Shown piece by piece: positions 35,090 through 43,719 of a stretch of DNA of 64,000 nt. Position 1 is the stretch's first letter, and every line of letters starts with the position of its first letter. This DNA comes from Streptomyces sp. NBC_01669. GTDB lineage: Bacteria; Actinomycetota; Actinomycetes; Streptomycetales; Streptomycetaceae. A program made the position numbers and the translations under genes. Location: positions 248,001-312,000 of the forward strand of contig NZ_JAPEQG010000001.1 in NCBI RefSeq assembly GCF_026339735.1, written 5' to 3'. The notes beneath the pieces were generated by a model that was not told where the DNA came from, made no database searches, and was given only the letters and a program-made list of their open reading frames with translations.

Positions 35090-35776
35090 TTAGGTGCTCC
35101 GGTTGCCGTCCACATGGAGGACGACCTTGCCGCGCGGGTGCTCGGTCACAAGTGCCTCGTAGGCCGCGCGGGTCTCGGTGAGTGGCACCACACGGTCCAC
35201 CACCGGCATCAGCCGGCCCTTGTCGATCAGTTCGGCGATGGCCACCAGACCGACCCGGTCGGGTTCGACGATGAAGAACAGGGCGCGAACGTCGTGGGCA
35301 GCGGCCTTCTCAGGGTCCGGGGGCTGCACGATGCTGATGAGGGTTCCGCCGGGCCGCAGAGTCACCCAGGAGCGGTCCTGTGTCTCTCCGCCCACCAGGT
35401 CGAGCACCACGTCGGCGTCCCGCACCAGGTCCTCGAACCGCTCGGCCCGGTAGTCGATGACCCCCTGCGCGCCGAGCGCGGTGACGAAGTCCGTGTCACG
35501 CGCGGAGGCGGTGGCCGTCACGCGCCCGCCCAGTGTCGTAGCGATCTGCACGGCGAAGGTGCCCACACCGCCGGCGCCGCCGTGAACCAGGACGTGCTGT
35601 CCCGGTTGCAGCTCGGCATGGTCGACCAACGCCTGCCATGCGGTGAGGGCCGCGAGCGGTACAGCCGCCGTGCGGTCGTGATCCAACTGGGACGGCTTCG
35701 CGGCGAGCATGTTCGCGGGAACGGCAACGTACTCGGCTGCCGCCCCGTCCCGGGTGAACGGGATCAGCCCGTAGAC
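35090..35776 (-). pseudogene. Quinone oxidoreductase (NADPH, zinc-less MDR), 3' part
   Basis: 228 codons from VYGLIPFTRDGAAAEYVAVP onward. Cofactor-binding VLVHGGAGGVGTFAVQIATT (AxxGxxG), then VVLDLVGGETQDRSWVTLRP and the C-terminal HPRGKVVLHVD. The frame joins the 5' part at GDE|VYG once the IS110-family element is removed. Restored length 321 aa, typical for QOR-like medium-chain reductases that reduce quinones or enones with NADPH. Confidence 0.92.
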
Positions 35777-35878
35777 CTAATGGGCAATGAAGAGATGCCC
35801 GCTCCTCGCATAACCGGCCCGCCAGACTTGGACCGAGAGAGCGGAGTCACGCTTCGACGCAGGGAAGGCAGAGGACGG

Positions 35879-36250
35879 TACTGGGGGAACCGCACCGTAG
35901 ACCAGGGGCTCGACCCCTGAGATGAGACTCGGTCCCCCGTATCGCCGTCTGCCCCGCCCTCTCGGCCGCGGTGCCGGACGCCGACGTCGGCGCGACGCCT
36001 ACCGAACACCTGGGCTCAAGCCTCGAAGAAGACCGGCGGGTGCCGACGCTCGCGGCCGGCACCGTGACCGAGCACATGATCGGACCGTTGATGCTTGTGG
36101 TCCGAGCCGCCCGCAGGGAGCACCTCTTCCGTGTTCGGGAGCCGCCGAGCTCTCGCCAAGACCGAGGACCCTGCGGGTCGCTGGGGTCACGAACGGCTAA
36201 TCGGATGACGGGCCATCGAGCCCTGCCATTAGGGAGACGCGTGCCCCGCA
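35879..36250 (+). ncRNA. Candidate bridge RNA of IS110-family element
   Basis: Target loop: outer stem 35879-35892 with 35930-35941; left guide CCGTAGACC (35895-35903) equals the chromosomal left flank plus first core base (35769-35777); inner hairpin AGGGG/CCCCT (35904-35918); right guide GATGAG (35921-35926), pairing with CTCGTC (37565-37570) with one G-U. Donor loop: outer stem 36183-36191 with 36240-36247; left guide ATCGGATG (36200-36207) equals the element's right end just before the core; inner hairpin GGGC/GCCC (36210-36223); right guide CCATTAG (36226-36232), the complement of CTAATGG at the left end (35777-35783). Same strand as and upstream of the recombinase, as in IS621. RNA ends are not determined. 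Confidence 0.8.
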
Positions 36251-36301
36251 CGGCTGTGACCAGCCACGGCAAGCAATTCGACCGAGAGGACGTGAACCGC
36301 T

Positions 36302-37543
36302 TTGAAGGTGTCCTGCGGCATCGACTGGGCCAGCGACCATCACGACGCCGCCATAGTCGACAACACCGGATCGTTACTGGCCAAGGCCCGGATCGACGAC
36401 ACCGCCGAGGGACTCGCCGAGCTCCTGCAGCTCCTCGCCGAGCACGGCGACACCGCCGAGGCCCCCGTCCCGGTGGCCATCGAGACCTCCCGCGGTCTGC
36501 TGGTCGCCTGCCTGCGCGCGGCCGGCCGCCCCGTCTACGCGATCAACCCGATGGCCGCCGCCCGCTACCGCGACCGCCACGCGGTCTCCCGCAAGAAGTC
36601 CGACCACCTCGACGCCATGGTGCTGGCGAACATCCTGCGCACGGATGCCGCCGCCCACCGCCAGCTGCCCGCCGACACCGAACTCGCCCAGGCCGTCGCG
36701 GTCCTCGCCCGCGCCCAGCAGAACGCCGTGTGGGACCGCACCCAGGCCGCCAACAAGCTCACCTCGCACTTGCGCGAGTACTTCCCCGGCTTCCTCGCCG
36801 CGGTCGGCGTCCGCCGCGAGGGCGTGTGCCACCCCATCGCCCGCACCCTGCTGGCCGCCGCCCCCACCCCCGAACAGGCCGCCCGCCTCACCCGCGCCCA
36901 GCTGCGGTCCCTGTTGAAGAAGGCCGGCCGAAAGAACACCCTCGACGCCGAGGCCGACCGCCTCCATGCCGCACTCCGCCTGCCCCAGATGCGCCAACTC
37001 CCCCTGGTCGAACAGGCAATGGGACGCCAGACGCTCGCGCTGCTGCGGCAGATGGAGGCCGCCTGCACCAGCGCCGACGACCTCGCCGAGGCCGCGGTGG
37101 AGTCTTTTGAGAAACACCCGGACGCCGAGATCATCACCAGCTTCCCAGGGCTCGGCACTCTCAGCGGCGCCCGGGTGCTCGCCGAGATCGGCGACGACCG
37201 ATCCCGCTTCGCCGACGCCAAGGGCCTGAAGGCCTACGCAGGGTCGGCCCCGATCACCAGGGCCTCGGGCAAGAGCGTGGCCGTCCTGGCCCGCCGGGTC
37301 AAGAACCAGCGGCTGGCCGGCGTCGGCTACATGTGGGCCTTCGCCGCTATGTCCCACTCCGACGGCGCCCGAGCCCACTACGACCGCCGCCGCGAGGCCG
37401 GAGACCGCCACACCGCCGCCCAGCGCAACCTCTTCAACCGCATGCTCGGCTGCCTCCACCACTGCCTCACCCGCCGCGTCTGCTACAGCGAGACAGTCGC
37501 CTTCCCTGCACCCTCAGACGCTCAACTCACGGAGGCCGCTTGA
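36302..37543 (+). CDS. IS110-family recombinase (DEDD + serine type)
   Basis: 413 aa from the TTG at 36302 (a GTG two codons on is possible). N-terminal RuvC-like DEDD domain: CGIDWASDHHDAAIVD (Asp), VPVAIETSRGLLVACL (Glu), RKKSDHLDAMVLANIL (two Asp). Helical middle, then the transposase_20 domain with FPGLGTLSGARVLAEIGD and YAGSAPITRASGKS carrying the probable nucleophilic Ser. Makes the RNA-guided exchanges at the CT core together with the bridge RNA. Intact. Confidence 0.95.
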   Translation: MKVSCGIDWASDHHDAAIVDNTGSLLAKARIDDTAEGLAELLQLLAEHGDTAEAPVPVAIETSRGLLVACLRAAGRPVYAINPMAAARYRDRHAVSRKKSDHLDAMVLANILRTDAAAHRQLPADTELAQAVAVLARAQQNAVWDRTQAANKLTSHLREYFPGFLAAVGVRREGVCHPIARTLLAAAPTPEQAARLTRAQLRSLLKKAGRKNTLDAEADRLHAALRLPQMRQLPLVEQAMGRQTLALLRQMEAACTSADDLAEAAVESFEKHPDAEIITSFPGLGTLSGARVLAEIGDDRSRFADAKGLKAYAGSAPITRASGKSVAVLARRVKNQRLAGVGYMWAFAAMSHSDGARAHYDRRREAGDRHTAAQRNLFNRMLGCLHHCLTRRVCYSETVAFPAPSDAQLTEAA

Positions 37544-37564
37544 CAGATCTTCCGTATCGGATGT

Positions 37565-37840
37565 CTCGTCGCCGACAGCGAGATCGGTCACCCCGGCGCC
37601 GACTTCGGCCACAACGCCGGAGACCTCGTGCGAGGGAATGGTCGGCGTTCGGTCACGCCCCGTCCCGTCAAGGCTGTCGGTCCAGCTGGCGTCCCATTCG
37701 AGTTCTCCGGCGGTGATGGAGGCGGCATACACCGCGACGAGCACTTCGCCGCCGGACGGTTCGGGGCACGGGGCCGACTCGTAGACGAATTGTTCCGGGC
37801 CGCCCCGTCGGTGGGCCCGGACGGCGTGCATCGTACTGGT
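37565..37840 (-). pseudogene. Quinone oxidoreductase, 5' part (N-terminal GroES-like domain)
   Basis: TSTMHAVRAHRRGGPEQFVY, VLVAVYAASITAGELEW and HEVSGVVAEVGAGVTDLAVG are the start of a zinc-less MDR oxidoreductase. Its own start codon is cut off by the IS4-family element: the ATG is at 39386-39388 and the next bases ACCAGTACGA form the 10-bp target repeat. Ends at GDE where the IS110-family element begins. Confidence 0.9.
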
Positions 37841-39375
37841 CAACACCGTTGCGTTAGCGCCGTGAGCGGCTATTGAGGCCGTGGTCGAAGAACGCGACGG
37901 TGGTGCGGACGGTGTAGTTCTGGCTGGTCGTGGGGTGTTGTCCGGCGTTCGGTCCGTACTTGCTGGTGGGGTTCTTGCGGGTGCGGGCCTTCACTCGTTG
38001 CCGTCGGTGGGCGGGCAGGAGGGCGTCCAGGGCCGCGTGGCCGATCGTGCCGACCAGGTCGACGAGGGTGTTGGGGAAGATTCCATGGCCGGCGGTGACG
38101 GTGTCGGTTGCGGCGGCCAGCAGGACGGTGAAACTGATCCGTTCCATGGGTACTTCCGGCCGACCGGTCAGGGCGTCGTCGCCGGCGCGGATCAGAGCCT
38201 GGTAGGCGGTGAGCAGGGCGTAGACCTCCTGGTCGAGACCATCGATGCTGCGGGAGCGCAGGACGCGGCCGTCGAGCATCGTGGCCTTGATCGAAAAATA
38301 CGTAGTTTCCGCCTGCCACCTGCGGTGATAGAGATCAACGAGCTCGGCGGCCGGATAGCGGACGGGGTCCAGCAGGTTGGTGATCAGCCGCCACTGCTCG
38401 GTGCGGACGGTGCCATCGGTCAAGGTGACGGTGAGGGTTGCCTCGATCACGCGTACCGGCAGCAGTACCCGCAGGACGCCGTAGCCGATGCGGGCGATGT
38501 AGGAGCCGTCGCCCAGGTGCTCGGCGGGGGTGGGGACACGGCGGGCCCCGGAGCGCACCAGGAACCGCGCCCCGCTCTGATGGACGGCATCAAGGAACTC
38601 GTTGCCGTCGAAGGCCGCGTCGGCCAGCAGGAGCATCGTCTTGTCCAGGGCGGCCAGAAGCCGCTTGGCATAGGGGAGTTCACCCTCGGACTCCGGTCCG
38701 AAGGCGGCGGCTATGAGCGCGCGGGTGCCGCACTCGACCAGGGTCAGCAGCCGTAGGAGCGGATAGCCGAACTCCAGACCCTCCCCGGCCCGTTTGGGGT
38801 AGCGCCAGGTGAGCGTCTCGTCGTCGGGGGTGTGCAGCAGGGTCCCGTCGACGGCCACCGTGCGCAGGCCCCGGTAGAAGGACCCGTCCTGACCGGGGCG
38901 GGCGACGGGCCCGGCCAGTGTCTCGAACAGGCGCCGCAGAGGTGCGGCCCCCACCCTGCGCCTGGCCCGCGTCAGCGAGGAGACCGCGGGACGCACCAGG
39001 GCCAGCGGGGTCAGGGCGGCGGTCAGTTTGGACCACACCGTGCGGTACGAGCGGTGCTCGAACAGTGCGAGAGCGAGCACGAAGTACACCACCACCCGCG
39101 AAGGCAGCAGTCGCAGGCGCTTCTCGCGCCGGCCGGTCTCCTCCAGCACCGCGTCCACCAGCGCAAAGTCCACGACCTGGGTCAACTCCCCCAGATGACC
39201 CGGCGCGAACACACCCCGGGCTGTCTCGATCGTGGACGTGATGACAGACTTCTCCTGCAACGGGATCCCTGACCTTGATCGACTTTCTTCGCCGATCGTT
39301 GATCTATCAGGTGGTCCCGTTGCGCTGTTCAGCAGGGCTTGACGTACAGCTCAGAGGTCAAACGCAACGGTGTTG
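37841..39375 (-). mobile_element. IS4-family element with 10-bp target duplication
   Basis: 1535 bp, terminal inverted repeats CAACACCGTTGCGTT (left 37841-37855; right inverted 39361-39375), flanked by TCGTACTGGT at 37831-37840 and 39376-39385. One transposase on the minus strand. It separates the quinone oxidoreductase ATG from the remaining codons. Confidence 0.95.
37854..39260 (-). CDS. IS4-family DDE transposase
   Basis: 468 aa. N-terminal IS4 domain (HLGELTQVVDFALVDAVLEE; RLLPSRVVVYFVLALALFEH), then TVAVDGTLLHTPDDE (first Asp), LLLADAAFDGNEF (second Asp), and YHRRWQAETTYFSIKATMLD (Glu of the YREK region). C-terminal KARTRKNPTSKYGPN is typical of a large actinobacterial subgroup. Complete, so the element may be active. 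Confidence 0.95.
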   Translation of the reverse strand: MQEKSVITSTIETARGVFAPGHLGELTQVVDFALVDAVLEETGRREKRLRLLPSRVVVYFVLALALFEHRSYRTVWSKLTAALTPLALVRPAVSSLTRARRRVGAAPLRRLFETLAGPVARPGQDGSFYRGLRTVAVDGTLLHTPDDETLTWRYPKRAGEGLEFGYPLLRLLTLVECGTRALIAAAFGPESEGELPYAKRLLAALDKTMLLLADAAFDGNEFLDAVHQSGARFLVRSGARRVPTPAEHLGDGSYIARIGYGVLRVLLPVRVIEATLTVTLTDGTVRTEQWRLITNLLDPVRYPAAELVDLYHRRWQAETTYFSIKATMLDGRVLRSRSIDGLDQEVYALLTAYQALIRAGDDALTGRPEVPMERISFTVLLAAATDTVTAGHGIFPNTLVDLVGTIGHAALDALLPAHRRQRVKARTRKNPTSKYGPNAGQHPTTSQNYTVRTTVAFFDHGLNSRSRR

Positions 39376-39385
39376 TCGTACTGGT

Positions 39386-39807
39386 CATGAGGAGATCACT
39401 CCCATGATCGGACCGACCTCAGTCGGTCACACCGGCCCGTCACTCCTTGGACGGCGGCTCGCTCCTCATGGTGTCCGCACCGGACGCCCCTTCGCCTCTG
39501 CCGTCCCGCACGGCCAGGAGGAGGAAGACCGCGCCTGCTGTCTTCTTGAACGCCCTGCGCCGGTCATCGCCTGCGACCACTGGCCGAGCTGCGCCGGGGC
39601 CTTGCCCGACTCGCCCACGAGGTGCGGCCGCTGAGACAGCCCCCGGGTGTGCCGGACGCCGGTTTTGAGCCGCGGACTCCTCAGGGAGGACCCGCGCGCC
39701 CGGTCAGTACCTACTGAGGTGCGGGCCGACGTGCCCCACGCCCTGATCGGTGCCGACGGGGCAGGTGGCCCGCAACGATGACGCGACCGCGGCGGCAGGA
39801 AAGGGGG
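39386..39807. promoter_or_regulatory. Ancestral quinone oxidoreductase start and promoter region with palindrome
   Basis: The orphaned ATG (39386-39388, minus) is followed upstream by GGGAGTGATC. Perfect palindrome GACCGAC-CTCA-GTCGGTC at 39411-39428, 23 bp before the ATG, looks like an operator for a dimeric repressor (TetR/MarR type). The rest of the 420 bp has no gene. Confidence 0.5.
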
Positions 39808-41592
39808 TCACAGATCGAGGATGAGATCCGCGGGTGGTTGTGAGCAGCAGATGAGCGCATTGCCCTCGGCCGGCAGGTCGATGGGGTCGGGGGAGTAGTC
39901 GACGCCGCCGGAGACGACCGCCGTTTCGCAGGTGTGACAGACACCGGTACGGCACGACCACCGCACCGGGACGTCGCATGCCTCGGCCAGTTCCAGGAGT
40001 GTGCCGTAGCCGGGGTCCCAGGGAACGGTCAGGCTGCTGCGGGCGAAAGTGACGGCGGGGCCAGTGCCCGGTCCGGGCGGATGGGCGGGCAGATGGGGAG
40101 CCGGCGCATCGGTCGGAACCACTCCGGGCGTCATCGCGGTCACGGATCCGAAGGTCTCGGTGTGGATCCGCCCAGGGGCCAGGCCGCAGTCCACCAGTGC
40201 TTGTGTCATGTCGTCCATGAACGCCACCGGACCGCAGATGTAGGCGTTGGCGTCCCCCGGGATTCCAAGGTCCTCGAGAAGCTGGGCAGTGAGTCGGCCG
40301 GTTGCGGTGTAGTCGTCGCCGAGACGGTCGTCGTCGCGCGGTCGGCTGTAGGAGACATGCCATCGGCTGGACGGCAGGCGTGACAGCAGGGTGCGCGCCT
40401 CGTCGGCGAAAGGATGCTCGGCGCCGTCCCGAGCTCCGTGCACCCACCACACCGCGCGGGGATCACGGCTGTCGGCCAGCGCATGGAGCATGGCGAGCAC
40501 CGGGGTGGCCCCGACGCCGGCGGAGACCAGCACGATGGCTGCCTCATCCTTGTCGAGAGTGAACGTGCCTCGCGGGGCAGCCACATCAAGGACGTCGCCG
40601 ACCGTGACGTGTCGATGCAAGTAGCTGCTGCCCACGCCATGGGGTTCCTGTTTGACGCTGATCCGGTAGTGTGCGTCCCCCGGGGGCCCGGACAGGGAGT
40701 AGCTGCGAACAACCGGTGCGCCCTGCGGGTCGGGGCGCATCCTCACTGTGACGAACTGGCCGGGCAGCGCTGGTGGAAGCCGACTGCCGTCGGTGGAGGC
40801 GAGAGTGAGGGAAAAGATGCTCCTGCTCTCGGGGGCGATGTGCGTGACCGCCAGGGGACGGAAGCCCGGCCAGGCCGGCGGCGGGCTGCTCGCGGCGGCG
40901 GTCAGGCCCGTATTGCCTCCCGTATTGCCTGTTGTCCAGCCCTTCGAGTCGTAGTCGTCCAGGAGCGACTGCATGGACGTCTTCCAGCCGGGGCTGAGCG
41001 CGGGAATGCGGAGTGCCCGCTCCACCTGGGAGCGCGAACGCCCGGGTCTGTAGAGCACGGCGTCGATCTCCGCGACGGTCATCGCTTCCGGCCCCGTGGA
41101 GACTTTGACGATCTCGTCTCCGGCCTGGACGACCCCCTCGGCCAGGACCTTCAGGTAGAAACCGGGGCGTCCATGGGCGACCAGCAGGGCGGGCATCTGC
41201 GGCTCGTCCATGCGAAGACCTACGCGGTAGCACGTCACCCGGGGCTGTGTGACTTCGAACAACGCATCTCCGATGCGGTACTGGTCGCCGATGCACACCT
41301 CGTCGTCGGGCAGGCCGTCCACGGTGAAGTTCTCACCGAACTGGCCATGAGTGAAATCGTTGCGGTGCAGGTGCTCCTGCCAGTGCCGATAGGAGTCCAC
41401 CTGGTACACCAGCACTGCTCGGTACGGCCCGCCGTGACCGGCGAGGTCGCCCTGGCCGTCTCCGTCGATGTTCAGTTTCCTGACCATCCGCGGGCCCGTG
41501 ACCGGCTGCTTCCAGACACCCGTATGCGTCGCTCGGCCCTTCCAGGGAACATCGCGGGGCATCCCGACATTCACCGCGACGAGCGTGGCCAT
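39808..41592 (-). CDS. MOSC domain - ferredoxin reductase - 2Fe-2S ferredoxin fusion
   Basis: 594 aa. Residues about 1-220 are a MOSC domain (GDLAGHGGPYRAVLVYQ; FGENFTVDGLPDDEVCIGD; PRVTCYRVGLR with the conserved Cys). A FAD/NAD reductase follows: VRSYSLSGPPG (FAD), VLVSAGVGATPVLAMLHAL (NAD), AYICGPVAFM. C-terminal plant-type 2Fe-2S domain: CRTGVCHTCETAVVSGGV with a distal Cys in NALICCSQP. A self-contained electron chain delivering electrons to a MOSC module, which in other proteins handles molybdenum-cofactor sulfur or N-hydroxylated substrates. Cytoplasmic, single gene. Confidence 0.92.
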   Translation of the reverse strand: MATLVAVNVGMPRDVPWKGRATHTGVWKQPVTGPRMVRKLNIDGDGQGDLAGHGGPYRAVLVYQVDSYRHWQEHLHRNDFTHGQFGENFTVDGLPDDEVCIGDQYRIGDALFEVTQPRVTCYRVGLRMDEPQMPALLVAHGRPGFYLKVLAEGVVQAGDEIVKVSTGPEAMTVAEIDAVLYRPGRSRSQVERALRIPALSPGWKTSMQSLLDDYDSKGWTTGNTGGNTGLTAAASSPPPAWPGFRPLAVTHIAPESRSIFSLTLASTDGSRLPPALPGQFVTVRMRPDPQGAPVVRSYSLSGPPGDAHYRISVKQEPHGVGSSYLHRHVTVGDVLDVAAPRGTFTLDKDEAAIVLVSAGVGATPVLAMLHALADSRDPRAVWWVHGARDGAEHPFADEARTLLSRLPSSRWHVSYSRPRDDDRLGDDYTATGRLTAQLLEDLGIPGDANAYICGPVAFMDDMTQALVDCGLAPGRIHTETFGSVTAMTPGVVPTDAPAPHLPAHPPGPGTGPAVTFARSSLTVPWDPGYGTLLELAEACDVPVRWSCRTGVCHTCETAVVSGGVDYSPDPIDLPAEGNALICCSQPPADLILDL

Positions 41593-42251
41593 GGGCGCAT
41601 CTCCCTGGTCGAGCGGACCGCCCCCACCGCTGCCACGCTAATACGCCAACTGTCGATGGCACGTGCAGGACACGTGACGCAGTGCCCTGCACGGACCTCC
41701 TTTCCACACAGGTCCGTGCTGCTCATGCGCGGGCCAAGGGTGGCGGGCTCTGCAGGAGAGGCTGCGCAGCAGTCGCAAGGGTCCGGATTCGCCGAGACCT
41801 CCGAGACCGACGTCTGAAAACCATCCCGTCCTGGGCACTGCTCCCCCGCAGGATCGCGCAATCGGCGCCGCCAACACATGCTTCTTGGCAGAATGAGCCG
41901 GCTCGCACACCGTGAAGGCCCACGAACCACACGGGTGTCCCTGGCCCAGCCGGGCGCTGTCACCGACATCATCCTGCAGGCAGCGCAGGCACGGTCCGGC
42001 CAAGCGTCCTCCTCCCCGTCACCTCGCCGAGGACCTCTTCTACGCCCAGGGGATCCGGGCGGTCGGCGTAGAACGCATTCAGCGTCTCGGGGGTCGGAAG
42101 AGCCTTGTTCTACCGACACTTCGCCGGCAATCGACCTGCCGAGCGGGCCGATTCCGGCTGCCGGTGGCCCGGGACGCCATGAAGGGCCTGCCGCGTCGGA
42201 CGGCGCTTCGATGCACCGGGCACGACAGGCCCTCAGGACGGTCCCGGACGA
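41593..42251. other. Region with TetR remnant between MOSC gene and protease
   Basis: 659 bp. Apart from the decayed TetR pieces at 42026-42131 no gene is supported. Confidence 0.5.
42026..42131 (+). pseudogene. TetR-family regulator remnant
   Basis: AEDLFYAQGIRAVGVERI (42026-42079) is the first helices of a TetR HTH, and ALFYRHFAGN (42102-42131), in a different frame, is the recognition-helix end (consensus ALYRHFxxK). The segment between is too short and frame-shifted; no effector domain remains. It may once have controlled the adjacent MOSC-fusion gene. Confidence 0.65.
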
Positions 42252-43421
42252 TCAGGCCGTGTGCAGCGTCAGCCCGTACCTGTTCAGGATCTCGTTGATC
42301 GGCTGGTGCCAGGTTTCACCGCCGCTGCTGCAGTTGCCCCAGCCGCCGGAGGTGACGCCCTGCGCCTGGTCCCCACTGATGAACGAGCCGCCCGAGTCGC
42401 CCGGCTCGGCGCACACGCTCGTCTTGGTCATCTGATAGACGGCGCCCTGGCTGTAGTTGACGGTCTCGTTCGTGGCCAGCACGTTCCCGCAGTGCCAGTG
42501 GGATGTGGACCCGGAGCGGCAGATCGAGGCACCGATGGGGGCCACCGCCGAACCCCGGACCAGCTGGTCGGAGACCGTACCCCAGCCGAGCACCACCGGG
42601 ACGGTCCACCAGCCGTTGCCCACGCTCACCCAGGCGTAGTCGTCGCCCGGGAAGGAGGATCCCTGGAAGTTGCCGATGTACGAACCGTCCCAGCCGCTCA
42701 CCCCGGCCCCCGGCCGGCCGCAGTGGCCCGCGGTGACGAAGCCGCCGTACACGGAGAAGCCGATGGAACACCGCACATTGCCCGTGTAATACGGATCGCC
42801 GCCGACCATCCCCGCGGAGAAGGTCTTCGGCGCCTGGGCCGTCAGCCGCACGAGGACGGGTCCGGCCTCACGAGCCCTCTTGACGAACGCGCGGACATCG
42901 TTGTCAGCCTCCGCAGAGGCAACGACGTTCACGATGACCCGGCCGCCTTGCGGATCGACGTGCCAGCTCGCGACACCGTCGGGCGCGGAGAGTCTGTCGA
43001 GCCGCGCCTTGACCGCGTCGAGCTGCCGGGCGCTGTGGGCCACCAGCCGAACGGCCGCACCCGTCGACCGTACGGCGTCGGCCTTCTTGTCGCTGGTGAC
43101 AGCCACGGTGAGCCTGCTCGTGGCCGGATCGAACCAGGAACCACCGTACGACGATCCCGCGGCCCGTCGCGCCTTTCCCTGCAGGGCTGCTGCCGTCCTC
43201 TCCGCGGCCAGACGGGCCTTGGCCTGGCTCTCGGTCAGACCGAGGTCCTTCTGCACCGCGAGGAGCAGGCCGGTCGACGCCTGTGCCCGGGAGACGGACG
43301 CATGGGCGGAAGAGGCGGAGGGAGCGTCCGCGGCGGAGGCCGGAGCGAGGCCGACGGTTGCCCAGGCACCGAGAAGGAGCAGGGCGGACAGACCGGTGCG
43401 TAACACAGTCGTACGTCTCAA
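42252..43421 (-). CDS. Secreted streptogrisin-like serine protease (S1E)
   Basis: 389 aa from the TTG at 43421, preceded by AAGGG at 8-9 bp; the longer open frame lacks a ribosome site. Signal peptide (TVLRTGLSALLLLGAWATVG..ASA), an alpha-lytic-protease prodomain (about 40-190, LTESQAKARLAAERTAAALQ; SWHVDPQGGRVIVNVV), then the chymotrypsin-fold mature enzyme: FVTAGHCG (His), DDYAWVSV (Asp), AEPGDSGGSFISGDQ (Ser). Paired cysteines suit disulfides. Extracellular endopeptidase, self-processed. Possibly controlled through the palindrome at 43487-43502. Confidence 0.93.
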   Translation of the reverse strand: MRRTTVLRTGLSALLLLGAWATVGLAPASAADAPSASSAHASVSRAQASTGLLLAVQKDLGLTESQAKARLAAERTAAALQGKARRAAGSSYGGSWFDPATSRLTVAVTSDKKADAVRSTGAAVRLVAHSARQLDAVKARLDRLSAPDGVASWHVDPQGGRVIVNVVASAEADNDVRAFVKRAREAGPVLVRLTAQAPKTFSAGMVGGDPYYTGNVRCSIGFSVYGGFVTAGHCGRPGAGVSGWDGSYIGNFQGSSFPGDDYAWVSVGNGWWTVPVVLGWGTVSDQLVRGSAVAPIGASICRSGSTSHWHCGNVLATNETVNYSQGAVYQMTKTSVCAEPGDSGGSFISGDQAQGVTSGGWGNCSSGGETWHQPINEILNRYGLTLHTA

Positions 43422-43486
43422 GGGAGTGGGCCCTTCTGTTGTTCCGATGTGTGGGGGAGGAACAGCAGCCGCCCGAGAGGTCTCAT

Positions 43487-43502
43487 CTGAGAGCGCTCTC
43501 AG
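43487..43502. promoter_or_regulatory. Perfect 16-bp palindrome CTGAGAGCGCTCTCAG
   Basis: Lies 66 bp upstream of the protease start codon. Its core TGAGAGCGCTCTCA differs at one position per half from the CebR operator TGGGAGCGCTCCCA known in Streptomyces, so a LacI/GalR-family repressor is a likely binder. Confidence 0.65.
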
Positions 43503-43719
43503 CGTGTGCCGCAACGGACTGTAGCCCAGAGTATCGGTCAGGTCCATGCCAATAGATGAACCCGTGCCCGCCGGATACGGCGCCCGGATCGCGGCATCAG
43601 GGGTCTCCCCCGGATCCTCGGCGCGCCCTCGGCACCCTGCCCGGGTTGTCGCTCCGCCGGCAAACACGGAAGGTGGAGCCGGTGGCTGTCCACTCACAGG
43701 AAAGTGCAGGTGAAGAGCA

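Larger units (their letters stand above)
35777..37564 (+). mobile_element. IS110-family element inserted in quinone oxidoreductase gene
   Basis: 1788 bp including one copy of the dinucleotide CT found at both junctions (35777-35778 and 37565-37566). No longer target duplication and no terminal inverted repeats, as usual for IS110-group elements, which insert by exchange at a short core. The leader before the transposase is 525 bp and holds a bridge-RNA-like structure (separate entry). The 3' flank after the transposase stop is only 21 bp. Excision restores codons GAC-GAG|GTC-TAC. Confidence 0.92.
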
